A stretch of DNA of 64,000 nt from Cellulophaga sp. HaHa_2_95 (lineage in GTDB: Bacteria; Bacteroidota; Bacteroidia; Flavobacteriales; Flavobacteriaceae): assembly GCF_019278565.1 (NCBI RefSeq), contig NZ_CP058988.1, forward strand, positions 1,550,001 through 1,614,000, given 5' to 3'. Shown here piece after piece: positions 18,551-27,088 of the stretch. The first letter of the stretch is position 1. Each line of letters starts with the position of its first letter. A program made the position numbers and the translations under genes. The notes below the pieces were generated by a model. It saw nothing but the letters and a program-made list of their open reading frames with translations, searched no databases and was not told where the DNA came from.

Positions 18551-19318
18551 ATGAATAACTATATCCGTATTACTATTTTATGCCTGTCTCTTTTTGTGCA
18601 AAGTTGCGCGAATAAAAGAGTCTTGGTATGGGAAGAAAATTTTGATGGGACTACTTTAGATGAGAAAGATTGGAATTATGAGCTAGGTGATGGTTGTCCA
18701 GAATTATGTGGCTGGGGTAATAATGAAAAGCAAATCTATACACAAACCAACCATACGCTTAAAGATGGTTTTTTGCATATTACTATTAAAAAAGAAGATG
18801 AAAAATATACTTCTACCCGGATAACAACAAAAGGGAAAAAAGAATTTAAATATGGAAGAATAGAAACAAGGGCAAAGCTGCCTTTGGCTAAAGGTTTGTG
18901 GCCGGCATTTTGGATGTTAGGCTCAAATATTTCTGAAGTAGGTTGGCCTTTGTGTGGAGAGATAGATATACTTGAATATATTGGTAGAAAACCAAATACC
19001 ATATTTACGACGCTACATTTTGACGAAAAGTTTGGAGATAATGGACATTCCAAAACTACAGAAATCGCAGGAATAGAAGTCGGTTTTCATACGTATGCCG
19101 TAGAATGGTCACCTGATAAAATTGCGTTTTTTGTAGATGATACTAAGATGTTTGAATACAAGCCTGATCACAAAACACCACAAAATTGGCCATTTAATCA
19201 ACCTTTCTATGTGATTTTAAATACAGCAGTAGGGGGTAATCTAGGAGGAAATGATATTGATGATGATTTATTTCCTCAAGAATTTGTGATTGACTATATC
19301 AGGGTCTATAAAAACTAA
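18551..19318 (+). CDS. Minimal GH16 beta-glucanase lipoprotein
   Basis: 255 residues, essentially one GH16 domain behind a lipoprotein signal (LCLSLFVQSC). The catalytic motif CGEIDILEYIG gives Glu137, Asp139 and Glu142, and the fold marker FWMLGSNISEVGWP precedes it. Compared with the modular GH16 at 14530 it lacks all accessory domains. It is co-transcribed with the GH3 gene (7 bp gap). Its stop overlaps the end of the convergent oxidoreductase gene by 4 bp. Likely a second laminarinase with a different chain-length or linkage preference; the preference itself cannot be read from sequence. Confidence 0.92.
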   Translation: MNNYIRITILCLSLFVQSCANKRVLVWEENFDGTTLDEKDWNYELGDGCPELCGWGNNEKQIYTQTNHTLKDGFLHITIKKEDEKYTSTRITTKGKKEFKYGRIETRAKLPLAKGLWPAFWMLGSNISEVGWPLCGEIDILEYIGRKPNTIFTTLHFDEKFGDNGHSKTTEIAGIEVGFHTYAVEWSPDKIAFFVDDTKMFEYKPDHKTPQNWPFNQPFYVILNTAVGGNLGGNDIDDDLFPQEFVIDYIRVYKN

Positions 19319-20367
19319 TTAGAACTTAAAGGTACCACCCTTTTCTCTAGGTTACTTTGGAGTGCTGCTTCAATCACACGGATTACTTCCATTCCTTCTT
19401 CTGCACTTACAGGAACAGGTTTGTCTGTTCTTATAGCGTCATAGATAGCATCATAATACAACATATAATCACCTTTTAAAGAGGTGATTTTTTCTTTTAT
19501 TACTATTCCGTTTTTGTCGGTATGCAGAATTCCTTTATCGGCATCGGGTTCTATTCCCCAATGTGTAGCATTTGGTATTTTTCCAGCTTGTAAATCTTGC
19601 TCTTGAACATCTGCTTTTGTTTTTATAAAAGAGCCCTTTCTACCGTGTACGATGTTTTCAGGCAAAGGTTCACGAACAAAATAACTAGATTTGAGAATGA
19701 CTCTGTGTGCTGGATAAAAGAGCTTCAAATCGAAATAATCACCTACTTGTGAGTTTGGTCTAAACGCAGCAATATCAGCAAACACGGCATTGGGAGTACC
19801 AAACAATTGTAGCGCTTGGTCTATCAGATGCGACCCTAAATCATATAAGCTGCCAACGGCTCCGGTAGGTACCTCCTTATGCACTTTTTTACTTAATTCG
19901 GGCTTATATCTGTCATAATGAAATTCTGCTTCTACGATAGTACCAAGTACACCGCTATCTAGTACTTCTTTTAGACTTAGAAAATCACTGTCATAGCGTC
20001 TATTGTGGTAGACAGCAATCGTTACCTTTTTTTGTTTTGCTAACGCTATTAATTCTTCTGCTTCCGCAACAGTGGCGGTGAATGGTTTTTCAACAATTAG
20101 GTTTTTACCAGCAAGAATAGTTTTTTTAGCAAATTCGTAATGGGTAATGTTAGGAGTGTTTACCACTACTAATTCTATAGCATCATCCGAGAGTAAATCT
20201 TCAAGAGATCTAAACGTTTTTACAAGTGGGTATTTCTCTTGCGCTAAGTTTTTTGTTCGCTCTAAAACACCGTACAAGTTAAACTTTGGGTTTGCGGCTA
20301 TAAACGGGGCGTGAAAAACAAGGCCACTCATCCCAAAAGAACATAAGGCAGTAGTAATTGGTTGCAT
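19315..20367 (-). CDS. Gfo/Idh/MocA-family NAD(P)-dependent oxidoreductase
   Basis: 350 residues from the ATG at 20367 (MQPITTALCSFGMSGLVFHA). The N-terminal Rossmann domain contains VVVNTPNITHYEFAKKTILA and the catalytic-lysine motif EKPFTATVAEAEELIALA. A C-terminal domain follows with GSLYDLGSHLIDQALQLFG. This family oxidises or reduces sugars and cyclitols using NAD(P); the specific substrate is unknown. The frame is open upstream to 20559, but that extension runs into the neighbouring transporter gene and is not family-like, so I rejected it. No signal peptide, so cytosolic. Confidence 0.9.
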   Translation of the reverse strand: MQPITTALCSFGMSGLVFHAPFIAANPKFNLYGVLERTKNLAQEKYPLVKTFRSLEDLLSDDAIELVVVNTPNITHYEFAKKTILAGKNLIVEKPFTATVAEAEELIALAKQKKVTIAVYHNRRYDSDFLSLKEVLDSGVLGTIVEAEFHYDRYKPELSKKVHKEVPTGAVGSLYDLGSHLIDQALQLFGTPNAVFADIAAFRPNSQVGDYFDLKLFYPAHRVILKSSYFVREPLPENIVHGRKGSFIKTKADVQEQDLQAGKIPNATHWGIEPDADKGILHTDKNGIVIKEKITSLKGDYMLYYDAIYDAIRTDKPVPVSAEEGMEVIRVIEAALQSNLEKRVVPLSSN

Positions 20368-20420
20368 TTCAACAAAATTATGAATTATACAATATATTTT
20401 TTTAAAAAAAAGGGTACTAG

Positions 20421-20834
20421 TTATTGGGGTAGTTTGTTCTTTATCAATCCATAAACAAAAGTACCTAACATGGCCGATAAAATAACAATAACCATAGCAA
20501 ACACTCCAGTTCCTAAAAGCATATACATGGGTCCAGGACATGCGCCTCCCAGTGCCCATCCTAATCCAAAAATAACACCACCAATACTATTAGCTTTATA
20601 ATTTTTGGCTTTCTGCGGAACGACAATTGCTTCACCGTCAATACTTTTTATATGGTATTTTTTGATGATTTGTAAAGCGATGATACCAATTAATACTGCG
20701 GAACCAATAATTCCGTACATATGAAACGACTGAAATTTAAACATTTCAAAGATTCTATACCAAGAAACAGCTTCAGATTTCACTAAAACTATTCCGAAGA
20801 ATATACCGACAAATAAGAATTTTAAAAATTTCAT
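20421..20834 (-). CDS. DUF6691 / YeeE-YedE half-transporter, second subunit
   Basis: 137 residues with about four membrane segments. It carries IFGLGWALGGACPGPMYMLLG, the Cys-containing motif of the YeeE/YedE sulfur-compound transporter superfamily in its small-subunit form. It begins 1 bp after the stop of the companion gene (stop at 20836, start at 20834), so they form a pair. Such pairs are thought to move thiosulfate or sulfane sulfur across the inner membrane. No sulfurtransferase or persulfide dioxygenase gene lies next to it here. Confidence 0.85.
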   Translation of the reverse strand: MKFLKFLFVGIFFGIVLVKSEAVSWYRIFEMFKFQSFHMYGIIGSAVLIGIIALQIIKKYHIKSIDGEAIVVPQKAKNYKANSIGGVIFGLGWALGGACPGPMYMLLGTGVFAMVIVILSAMLGTFVYGLIKNKLPQ

Positions 20835-20835
20835 A

Positions 20836-21399
20836 TTAAAAAATTAAGGGGAATAGTATATAAATCATAAATAAGCCACCAACAAAAAAGCCAATCACGG
20901 CAACTAAGGAAGGGAGCTGTAAGTTACTTAAGCCTGTAATAGCATGACCAGATGTGCAACCACCGGCGTAGCGTGTACCAAAGCCTACTAAAAAGCCTGA
21001 AATGATAAGGATGGATAAGCTTTTGAATGTAAATATATTTTCTAGGCTAAATAATTCTGGAGGTAATAGAGTTGCTCCAATATTTGAAAACCCTAAAGCC
21101 TGTAAATCTGCTATGGTAGCTTCACTAAGAGCCATAGTACTATCATTTGATAAGAGATTTGCGGCAATAAAGCCCCCTATCATGGTTCCTAAAACTACCG
21201 TTAAGTTCCATTTTTGCGTTTTCCAATCAAATTTGAAAAAGTCGGCATATTTTCCGGCACCACCAATGGTACATAAGGTTCTAAGGTTAGAAGACATTCC
21301 AAAAGTCTTACCAAATAAAATCAGAATAAGCATGGTGACAGCTATAAGGGGCCCAGCAACATACCAGGGCCAAGGATCTAATAAAAAATTCATTTTCAT
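20836..21399 (-). CDS. YeeE/YedE family sulfur transporter, first subunit
   Basis: 187 residues, hydrophobic, with about five membrane helices. The conserved motif GTRYAGGCTSGHAITGLSNL near residues 142-161 holds the functional Cys of YeeE-type transporters. Together with the 137-residue partner it makes up a split full-length YeeE. Start is ATG 21399; an in-frame ATG at 21393 is an alternative. It probably imports thiosulfate or related sulfur compounds; a link to sulfated-polysaccharide use is possible but not shown. Confidence 0.85.
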   Translation of the reverse strand: MKMNFLLDPWPWYVAGPLIAVTMLILILFGKTFGMSSNLRTLCTIGGAGKYADFFKFDWKTQKWNLTVVLGTMIGGFIAANLLSNDSTMALSEATIADLQALGFSNIGATLLPPELFSLENIFTFKSLSILIISGFLVGFGTRYAGGCTSGHAITGLSNLQLPSLVAVIGFFVGGLFMIYILFPLIF

Positions 21400-21532
21400 A
21401 TTGTTTTCAACCTACAAAAGTAGCTAAAATGAGCGCTAAATAAAGAACATTCAGGTTTAATTAACGAATAGGAATAACGCTTTTCGAAAAGGGCTATAGA
21501 TTACTTTTTCAAATGCAGACTATATCAAGAAA

Positions 21533-22555
21533 TTACCTTGCGGAGTGGGTAGATTTTCTCAAAATTAATTCTGAAGGTAATACAATGGTTTGGGGTGCTG
21601 TAGTTTCGTTAGATTCAATACGTTGAATTAATGTGGCTGCTGCAATTTTCCCTAATTCTGTTTCATGCTGATCTACAACACTCAAAGGCGGATTGCTATT
21701 ATTGGAAAGAATCCCATCTGTAAAACCAATTACTGCTAAGTTTTCAGGAACTTTATAGCCTTTAGAAATGGCGAGGTTCATAGCATAAATAGCAGACAAT
21801 TCATCGGCAGCTACAATACCATCAATAATGTTTGTTTCTAAATATTGATTAAGGGTTGTCGTAAATTCAGGATAGTCCGTAAAGTTAAGAACCTCAGGAG
21901 CTATTGCTCCTTCAAAAGATTCAATAATAGCCTGTCTATAGCCTTTTTCTCTTTCATTACCTACATTGGTACCTGAAATAGGCGAAACAAAAAGAATCTT
22001 TTTATGATTGGATTCAATTAGTAATTGTGTGGCATTATAAGCAGATTCAAAATCATTGATTGTTACCTTGTCACAATGAACTTTATCAGAAGTTCTATCA
22101 AACATAACTACCGGAAGGCCTTGTTGAATAGCATCATTTATTTCCTCATAAAAATTGTTAGACTGCGTTTCTTTGGATAAAGAAATCAGAAAGCCATCTA
22201 CACACCCAGAATTAAATAACTCGATGCTTTTGGTTTCTTTTTCATAAGATTCATCAGAAATGCAGGTAATAATGCTATACCCTTTTTTAGATACTTCTTT
22301 TTCAATCCCCAGTAATACTTTAGCGAAATAATGGGCTAAAATATTAGGGATGATAACGCCAATAGTTTTTGTCTTTTGAGACTTAAGGCTCCTTGCCGTA
22401 GCATTAGGACGGTAGTTATACTGCTTGGCAAGGGCTTTTATTTTTTTCTTTGTTTTGGTGCTTATTTCTCGATTATCTGATAATGCTTTAGAAATAGTAG
22501 AAACAGAAAATTCAGATATGAGTGCTAATTCTTTCAGGGTTATTTTTTTACTCAT
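21533..22555 (-). CDS. LacI-family transcriptional regulator
   Basis: 340 residues. N-terminal helix-turn-helix ITLKELALISEFSVSTISKAL and hinge NYRPNATARSLKSQKTKTIG, then a periplasmic-binding-protein-like ligand domain (IGVIIPNILAHYFAKVLLGI ... VMFDRT ... DGIVAADELSAIYAM). It lies 18 bp after galT in the same direction and so is probably the last gene of the galK-galT operon. A sugar or sugar-phosphate effector is likely. Whether it controls galactose genes or a more remote set cannot be told; no matching operator was recognised. Confidence 0.92.
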   Translation of the reverse strand: MSKKITLKELALISEFSVSTISKALSDNREISTKTKKKIKALAKQYNYRPNATARSLKSQKTKTIGVIIPNILAHYFAKVLLGIEKEVSKKGYSIITCISDESYEKETKSIELFNSGCVDGFLISLSKETQSNNFYEEINDAIQQGLPVVMFDRTSDKVHCDKVTINDFESAYNATQLLIESNHKKILFVSPISGTNVGNEREKGYRQAIIESFEGAIAPEVLNFTDYPEFTTTLNQYLETNIIDGIVAADELSAIYAMNLAISKGYKVPENLAVIGFTDGILSNNSNPPLSVVDQHETELGKIAAATLIQRIESNETTAPQTIVLPSELILRKSTHSAR

Positions 22556-22573
22556 ATCATATTTACGAATTAG

Positions 22574-23614
22574 TTAAAGCTTACTATAGTGTACATTACC
22601 TAATTCTCTTAAACTTTGAGCCGCTTGCTCAGCGGTAATGTCTCTTTGAGCATCAGCAAACATTTCATACCCAACCATAAATTTTTTCACAGTTGCAGAC
22701 CTTAATAGTGGCGGATAAAATGACATGTGAAAATGCCATTCATCGTTAATTTTTTGATCTGTTGGTGCTTGATGTATTCCTGCAGAATATGGAAAACTTG
22801 TGCTAAAAAGATTATCGTATTTAATGGTGAGCTCTTTAACAGTTTTCGCAAAATCTGTTTTTTCCACCTCCGTCATTAAAGTGATATTTTGAAGATGTCT
22901 TTTTGGAACTATCATGGTTTCATAAGGCCAAATTGCCCAAAATGGAACCAAGGCTACAAAGTGCTCATTTTCAATTACAATACGCTCTTTAAGTTTTAAT
23001 TCTTGCTCAATATAAGATAAAAGTAAACTTTTTTTGTTTTTGTTCCAATAATCCCCTAGATTTTTTGATTTTTTCGCAATTTCTTGAGGAATTGACTCTT
23101 GCGCCCAAATCTGCCCATGCGGATGTGGATTGCTGCAGCCCATAGTATCTCCTTTATTTTCAAATATTTGTACGTGATTAACATAAGGTAATTCGCCGAG
23201 TTCTTTGTACTCTTTTTGCCAAAGACTAATTACAGCTTCAATGTCCTGTTCTTTCATTAAAGGTAAAGTCAAAGAGTGGTTTGGAGAAAAGCAAACCACT
23301 TTACATAATCCTCTTTCAGATTTAGCTTGTAATAAATTTTCATCTACGCTTCCAGAAGGAGTATCTGATAGTAATGCAGAAAAATCATTAACGAAAGAAT
23401 AGGCCGTAGTATAATCAGGATTTTTACCGCCACCCATCCTAGTGTTGGTAGGGCAGAGGTAGCAACTTTTGTCATAAGTTGCTGTCAAAGGAATAAAAGG
23501 CTTTTCAACTTTCCCTTGCCACGGTCGTTTTGTTCTGTGCGGTGAAACCAATACCCATTCTCCGGTTAATATATTGTATCTTCTATGTGGGTTTTCGTTA
23601 AAAACTGTATCCAT
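22574..23614 (-). CDS. galT: Galactose-1-phosphate uridylyltransferase
   Basis: 346 residues. N-terminus NPHRRYNILTGEWVLVSPHR is characteristic, and the Zn ligands are visible (CYLCP near 51-55). The catalytic motif GCSNPHPHGQIWA near 166-178 contains the nucleophilic His of the HPH triad, and later HLQNITLM and EWHFHMSFYPPLLR are also conserved. It is the second Leloir-pathway enzyme: Gal-1-P plus UDP-Glc to UDP-Gal plus Glc-1-P, in the cytosol. It starts 2 bp after the galK stop. Confidence 0.97.
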   Translation of the reverse strand: MDTVFNENPHRRYNILTGEWVLVSPHRTKRPWQGKVEKPFIPLTATYDKSCYLCPTNTRMGGGKNPDYTTAYSFVNDFSALLSDTPSGSVDENLLQAKSERGLCKVVCFSPNHSLTLPLMKEQDIEAVISLWQKEYKELGELPYVNHVQIFENKGDTMGCSNPHPHGQIWAQESIPQEIAKKSKNLGDYWNKNKKSLLLSYIEQELKLKERIVIENEHFVALVPFWAIWPYETMIVPKRHLQNITLMTEVEKTDFAKTVKELTIKYDNLFSTSFPYSAGIHQAPTDQKINDEWHFHMSFYPPLLRSATVKKFMVGYEMFADAQRDITAEQAAQSLRELGNVHYSKL

Positions 23615-23616
23615 AA

Positions 23617-24747
23617 TTATAATGTTTTAAGCATAGTTCCATGATCTGGCATGGCAATATATGCGTCTAATTCAATATTAAATTTTGTTTTGTAAGCGCT
23701 AGCCACTTCAGTAATATAATTTTCAATGGCATCTTTATGAATTAAATTGATGGTACAACCACCAAAACCACCTCCCATCATTCTCGAGCCAAGTATAAAC
23801 TCTTTAGTACGAGAATAGTCAACCATAAAATCTAATTCAGGACAGCTCACCTCATATTTATGCTGAAGGCCGTCGTGAGACCCGTACATTAATACTCCAA
23901 AAGAGCTTAAATCTCCTTGGGTAAGGGCTTCGGAAGCTTTCAAAACTCGGTCATTTTCTTCTATAATATAGTCACATCGATTAAAAACAGTGGTACTAAT
24001 GGTATCTTTTACGGCAGTCAACATCTCTTGATCTGCATCTCTCAAAGAAGCCACGTATGGGTATAAGGTCTTCATCGCTTCTACACCCGTAAGGCATTCC
24101 TGTAGCCTTGTATTGTATTCACTATCTGCCAAACTATGGGAGATGTTTGTATTTAATAAAAGTAATTTATAATCTCCCAAATTTAGAGGGATGTATTCTG
24201 ATGCTAAACTTCTGCAATCTAATTTAATGACGTATCCAGACTTACTCATTACAGAAGCATATTGATCCATAATGCCACATTTGGTGCCTACGTAATTATG
24301 TTCTGCAGCACGAGATAAATTTACAATTTGAGTTTTTGATAGACCCAAGGCAAACAATTCATTGAGTCCAAATGCTAAGCCGCATTCTAAGGCGGCAGAA
24401 GAACTTAAGCCAGAACCAATGGGCAACGTACTGTTTAAAACGCAATCAAAGCCGCTAAGTTTATCGGTGAGTAATTGTATTTCATGCAAAACGCCTAAAA
24501 TGTAATTTTCCCAGCTTTGTTTACTAGGTTCAATTTTGTCTAATGAAAAAGTAACTGATTTTTCATTATCTAAACTGTACACATTGCAATCAGAGCTGTT
24601 ATTTTTTCGTAATTTCAGCGTGATTTTTTTATCAATTGCTGTGGGTAATACAAAGCCAAGGTTGTAATCTGTGTGTTCGCCTATTAAGTTGATACGGCCT
24701 GGCGATTCAACAACTAAGTCCGGAGTAAAATTGATAAAAAAGCTCAT
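23617..24747 (-). CDS. galK: Galactokinase
   Basis: 376 residues. GHMP-kinase signatures are clear: SPGRINLIGEHTDYNLGFVL at the N-terminus (galactokinase signature GR-x-N-x-IGEHTDY), the ATP-binding LPIGSGLSSSAALECG near 108-123, and the C-terminal RMMGGGFGGCTINLI. It phosphorylates galactose for GalT. It is the first gene of the minus-strand galK-galT-lacI operon, whose start faces a divergent Nudix-fold regulator across a 73-bp gap filled largely by a perfect palindrome, the likely operator. Confidence 0.97.
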   Translation of the reverse strand: MSFFINFTPDLVVESPGRINLIGEHTDYNLGFVLPTAIDKKITLKLRKNNSSDCNVYSLDNEKSVTFSLDKIEPSKQSWENYILGVLHEIQLLTDKLSGFDCVLNSTLPIGSGLSSSAALECGLAFGLNELFALGLSKTQIVNLSRAAEHNYVGTKCGIMDQYASVMSKSGYVIKLDCRSLASEYIPLNLGDYKLLLLNTNISHSLADSEYNTRLQECLTGVEAMKTLYPYVASLRDADQEMLTAVKDTISTTVFNRCDYIIEENDRVLKASEALTQGDLSSFGVLMYGSHDGLQHKYEVSCPELDFMVDYSRTKEFILGSRMMGGGFGGCTINLIHKDAIENYITEVASAYKTKFNIELDAYIAMPDHGTMLKTL

Positions 24748-24765
24748 AAGTCATAATTAGAAGCA

Positions 24766-24804
24766 CAAATATAATAAATGTAATTATTACATTTATTATA
24801 TTTG
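24766..24804. promoter_or_regulatory. Perfect 18+3+18 palindrome, putative operator with divergent -7 boxes
   Basis: Left arm CAAATATAATAAATGTAA (24766-24783), spacer TTA, right arm its exact reverse complement (24787-24804). Each arm end reads TATATTTG on the outgoing strand, a match to the Bacteroidota -7 consensus TAnnTTTG, so both divergent promoters may lie inside the operator. No good -33 TTTG is evident. Confidence 0.7.
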
Positions 24805-24820
24805 ATTAAAAAGAATTCAT

Positions 24821-25522
24821 TTGGAAGAGAGTAGATACGCTGTAGCGTCTAAATTATATGTAGCGGTAGATTGTATAATTTTTGGTTTTGATGATGGAGA
24901 ACTAAAATTATTAGTCTTTAATAGGCAATTGGAGCCTTTGAAAGGCATGTGGTCTTTGATAGGCAGTTTTGTTTTAGCCGACGAGTCTGCAGAAGCTGCG
25001 GGCAAGAGAGTACTTCAAGAATTTACAGGTTTGGATGATATTTTTATGGAAGAACTAAAAACTTATTCTGAAGTAGAAAGAGATCCCGGGGCTCGTTGTA
25101 TTTCTATAGGGCAATATGCTTTAATACGATTAACGGAAAAGAATACCAATTTAGCCGCACAATATGGGGCCAAATGGTTTGAGGTTTCAAAATTACCCGA
25201 TCTAGTTTTAGATCATAATCTAATGGTAAAGGACGCTTTACATCGCTTAAGAAATGTGGCCCAATTTTATCCTATCGGATTAGAATTGCTTCCTAAGAAG
25301 TTCACCATTCCGCAATTACAGCGCTTATATGAGGAGTTGTTTCAGAAGAAAATAGATACCAGAAATTTTAGAAAAAAACTTCTTTCGCTTAATATCCTTA
25401 TTCAATTGAAGGAAAAAGACAAATCGGGCTCTAAAAAAGGAGCTTTCTTATATGAATTTGATTATGTTAAATATAGAAAGCTAAAAAATAAAGGTTTTAG
25501 CTTTTCACTTTTCAAAGTTTAA
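24821..25522 (+). CDS. Nudix-fold winged-helix transcription regulator (NrtR/AraR-like)
   Basis: 233 residues. The N-terminal ~150 residues are a Nudix fold (VAVDCIIFGFDDGELKLLVF; GSFVLADESAEAAGKRVLQE). The catalytic RE-x-x-EE of the Nudix box reads RV-x-x-EF, so hydrolysis is unlikely. The C-terminal part (about 150-228) is the NrtR-type winged helix (FTIPQLQRLYEELFQKKIDT, then NFRKKLLSLNIL). Members of this family in Bacteroidota regulate sugar genes. Divergent position from galK across the palindrome points to galactose control. It starts at TTG 24821: the frame is closed by a TGA about 18 bp upstream and no ATG fits. The stop overlaps the convergent transporter stop by 4 bp. Confidence 0.85.
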   Translation: MEESRYAVASKLYVAVDCIIFGFDDGELKLLVFNRQLEPLKGMWSLIGSFVLADESAEAAGKRVLQEFTGLDDIFMEELKTYSEVERDPGARCISIGQYALIRLTEKNTNLAAQYGAKWFEVSKLPDLVLDHNLMVKDALHRLRNVAQFYPIGLELLPKKFTIPQLQRLYEELFQKKIDTRNFRKKLLSLNILIQLKEKDKSGSKKGAFLYEFDYVKYRKLKNKGFSFSLFKV

Positions 25523-26850
25523 TTTTTCTTTATCCCTGTTTTATGGCCCCAGAAAGCATAATAGAGAATAAATAAATAACAAGGAACCAATATCCAGTAG
25601 CCAAAGGTTGCTGCTTGAGCCGTAGCAGCAGCTTCGCTGACAGCAGAGGCTATATAGGCTTCTTTTTTGTTATCTACTAATGATCCATATAGTAAAGGTA
25701 AGATTGCACCTCCAGATATGGCCATAATTAATAATGCAGAACCTCGTTCTGTGAATTTTCCTAAACCGGTTAAAGCTAAAGGCCAGATGGCAGGCCAAAC
25801 TAAAGCATTTGCAATTCCTAAAGCGGCTACAAAAAGAACGGAAATAAAACCAGAGGTACTTACAATGCATAATGAGAATACAATACCTAAGATAGCACTT
25901 ATCCGAAGTGCAAAAGCCTGACTGATAATTTTAGGGATGAGCGCAACACCAAGTCCATAAGTGGCTACCATAGCCATAAGCGTAAAGAGTGTAAAGAATT
26001 TAGCGCGTTCTACAGGGATATCTAAGGCTATGCCATAAGCTATAATGGTATCTCCCGCAATAACTTCTACACCAACATATAGGAATAATGCAAAAACACC
26101 CAGCCATAAATGTGGAAATTGAAAAATACTCGTTTTTGTTTTGTGACCCTCTTTTGGTACTGCTATAGGTTGTGCGGTTACATTCGGTAAAGGAGCTTTT
26201 AAAATTAATAGCCCTAATATAAAAAGTACGATGGCCATAATAACGTATGGCATTACCACACTATCTGCCATAGTATTGAGTAAGGTTATTTTTTCTTCGG
26301 CACCCACAGTAGCTAATTGCTCTTTAATACCTCCTATTCCAGATAATAGAATAGCTCCAAATATAACAGATCCCAATCCTCCAGCTACTTTATTGGCAAT
26401 TCCCATAATTGCAATTCGCTTAGCGGCACTATCTATAGGGCCTAATATTGTTATGTAGGGGTTAGAGGCCGTTTGTAAAAGTGTCATTCCTGCGCCTTGT
26501 ATAAAGATTCCTGCTAAGAAAATCCAATAGGTTCTGGCTTCTGCTGCAGGAATAAAAACCAAAGCGCCCACGGCCATTATGATCAATCCAAGAGACATCC
26601 CTTTTTTATACCCAATCTTTTTTAAGATATAAGAAGCGGGTAATGCCATGACAACAAATGAAATATAAGATGCTGAAGCCACCAAATAAGATTGTGTATC
26701 TGTTAGTTCATTGATGGTTTTCATAAATGGAATTAAGGCTCCATTGATCCAAGTAACAAACCCAAATATGAAAAATAGCCCTGCAATAATGGCAATAGGG
26801 ACTAGCGTATTATTTTTTGAGGTATTTGATGCAGTTTGGTTTGTGGTCAT
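25519..26850 (-). CDS. Sugar:cation MFS symporter, GluP/FucP type (probably glucose/galactose)
   Basis: 443 residues from the ATG at 26850 (MTTNQTASNTSKNN). About 12 membrane helices are visible. Conserved features are the first helix IAGLFFIFGFVTWINGALIP, the LQTASNPYITILGP loop and IWPLALTGLGKFTERGSALL, all typical of the FHS family that includes glucose/galactose transporter GluP and FucP. Next to galK, galT and the Nudix regulator, galactose is the likeliest substrate. An upstream in-frame ATG (26919) would add 23 atypical residues and was rejected. A single AAATGTAA half-site resembling the palindrome core lies about 80 bp upstream. Confidence 0.9.
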   Translation of the reverse strand: MTTNQTASNTSKNNTLVPIAIIAGLFFIFGFVTWINGALIPFMKTINELTDTQSYLVASASYISFVVMALPASYILKKIGYKKGMSLGLIIMAVGALVFIPAAEARTYWIFLAGIFIQGAGMTLLQTASNPYITILGPIDSAAKRIAIMGIANKVAGGLGSVIFGAILLSGIGGIKEQLATVGAEEKITLLNTMADSVVMPYVIMAIVLFILGLLILKAPLPNVTAQPIAVPKEGHKTKTSIFQFPHLWLGVFALFLYVGVEVIAGDTIIAYGIALDIPVERAKFFTLFTLMAMVATYGLGVALIPKIISQAFALRISAILGIVFSLCIVSTSGFISVLFVAALGIANALVWPAIWPLALTGLGKFTERGSALLIMAISGGAILPLLYGSLVDNKKEAYIASAVSEAAATAQAATFGYWILVPCYLFILYYAFWGHKTGIKKN

Positions 26851-27088
26851 ATCAGAAGTAAGTTTTTCTCTTTTTTTGGCTGGTGTTAAAGCTACAAAAA
26901 ACAATGTAATACAAAACATGTTGTGCTTTTTTAAATGTAAGGAAAGCGTACATCGTCCACCATCGTAATCCCTTGTAGGCTAAGGACTACAAAGGTTTTT
27001 AAACATTTGTTATAGTATAATAAACATCTATTACCTAAGAATCATTTTAATATTTTGAATTTGCAGATTCAACTAACAACTTAAAATT

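Noticed and set aside
18736..19053. 105-residue open frame on the minus strand
   Set aside because: Antisense shadow of the minimal GH16 gene; the sense frame carries catalytic motifs.
20368..20559. N-terminal extension of the Gfo/Idh/MocA frame
   Set aside because: The extra 64 residues overlap the DUF6691 gene in another frame, are not family-like, and MQPITTALCSFGMSG at 20367 is a proper Rossmann start.
26851..26919. Upstream start of the GluP-type transporter
   Set aside because: Adds 23 residues (hydrophobic then Lys-rich) not expected before the normal N-terminus MTTNQTASNTSKNN.
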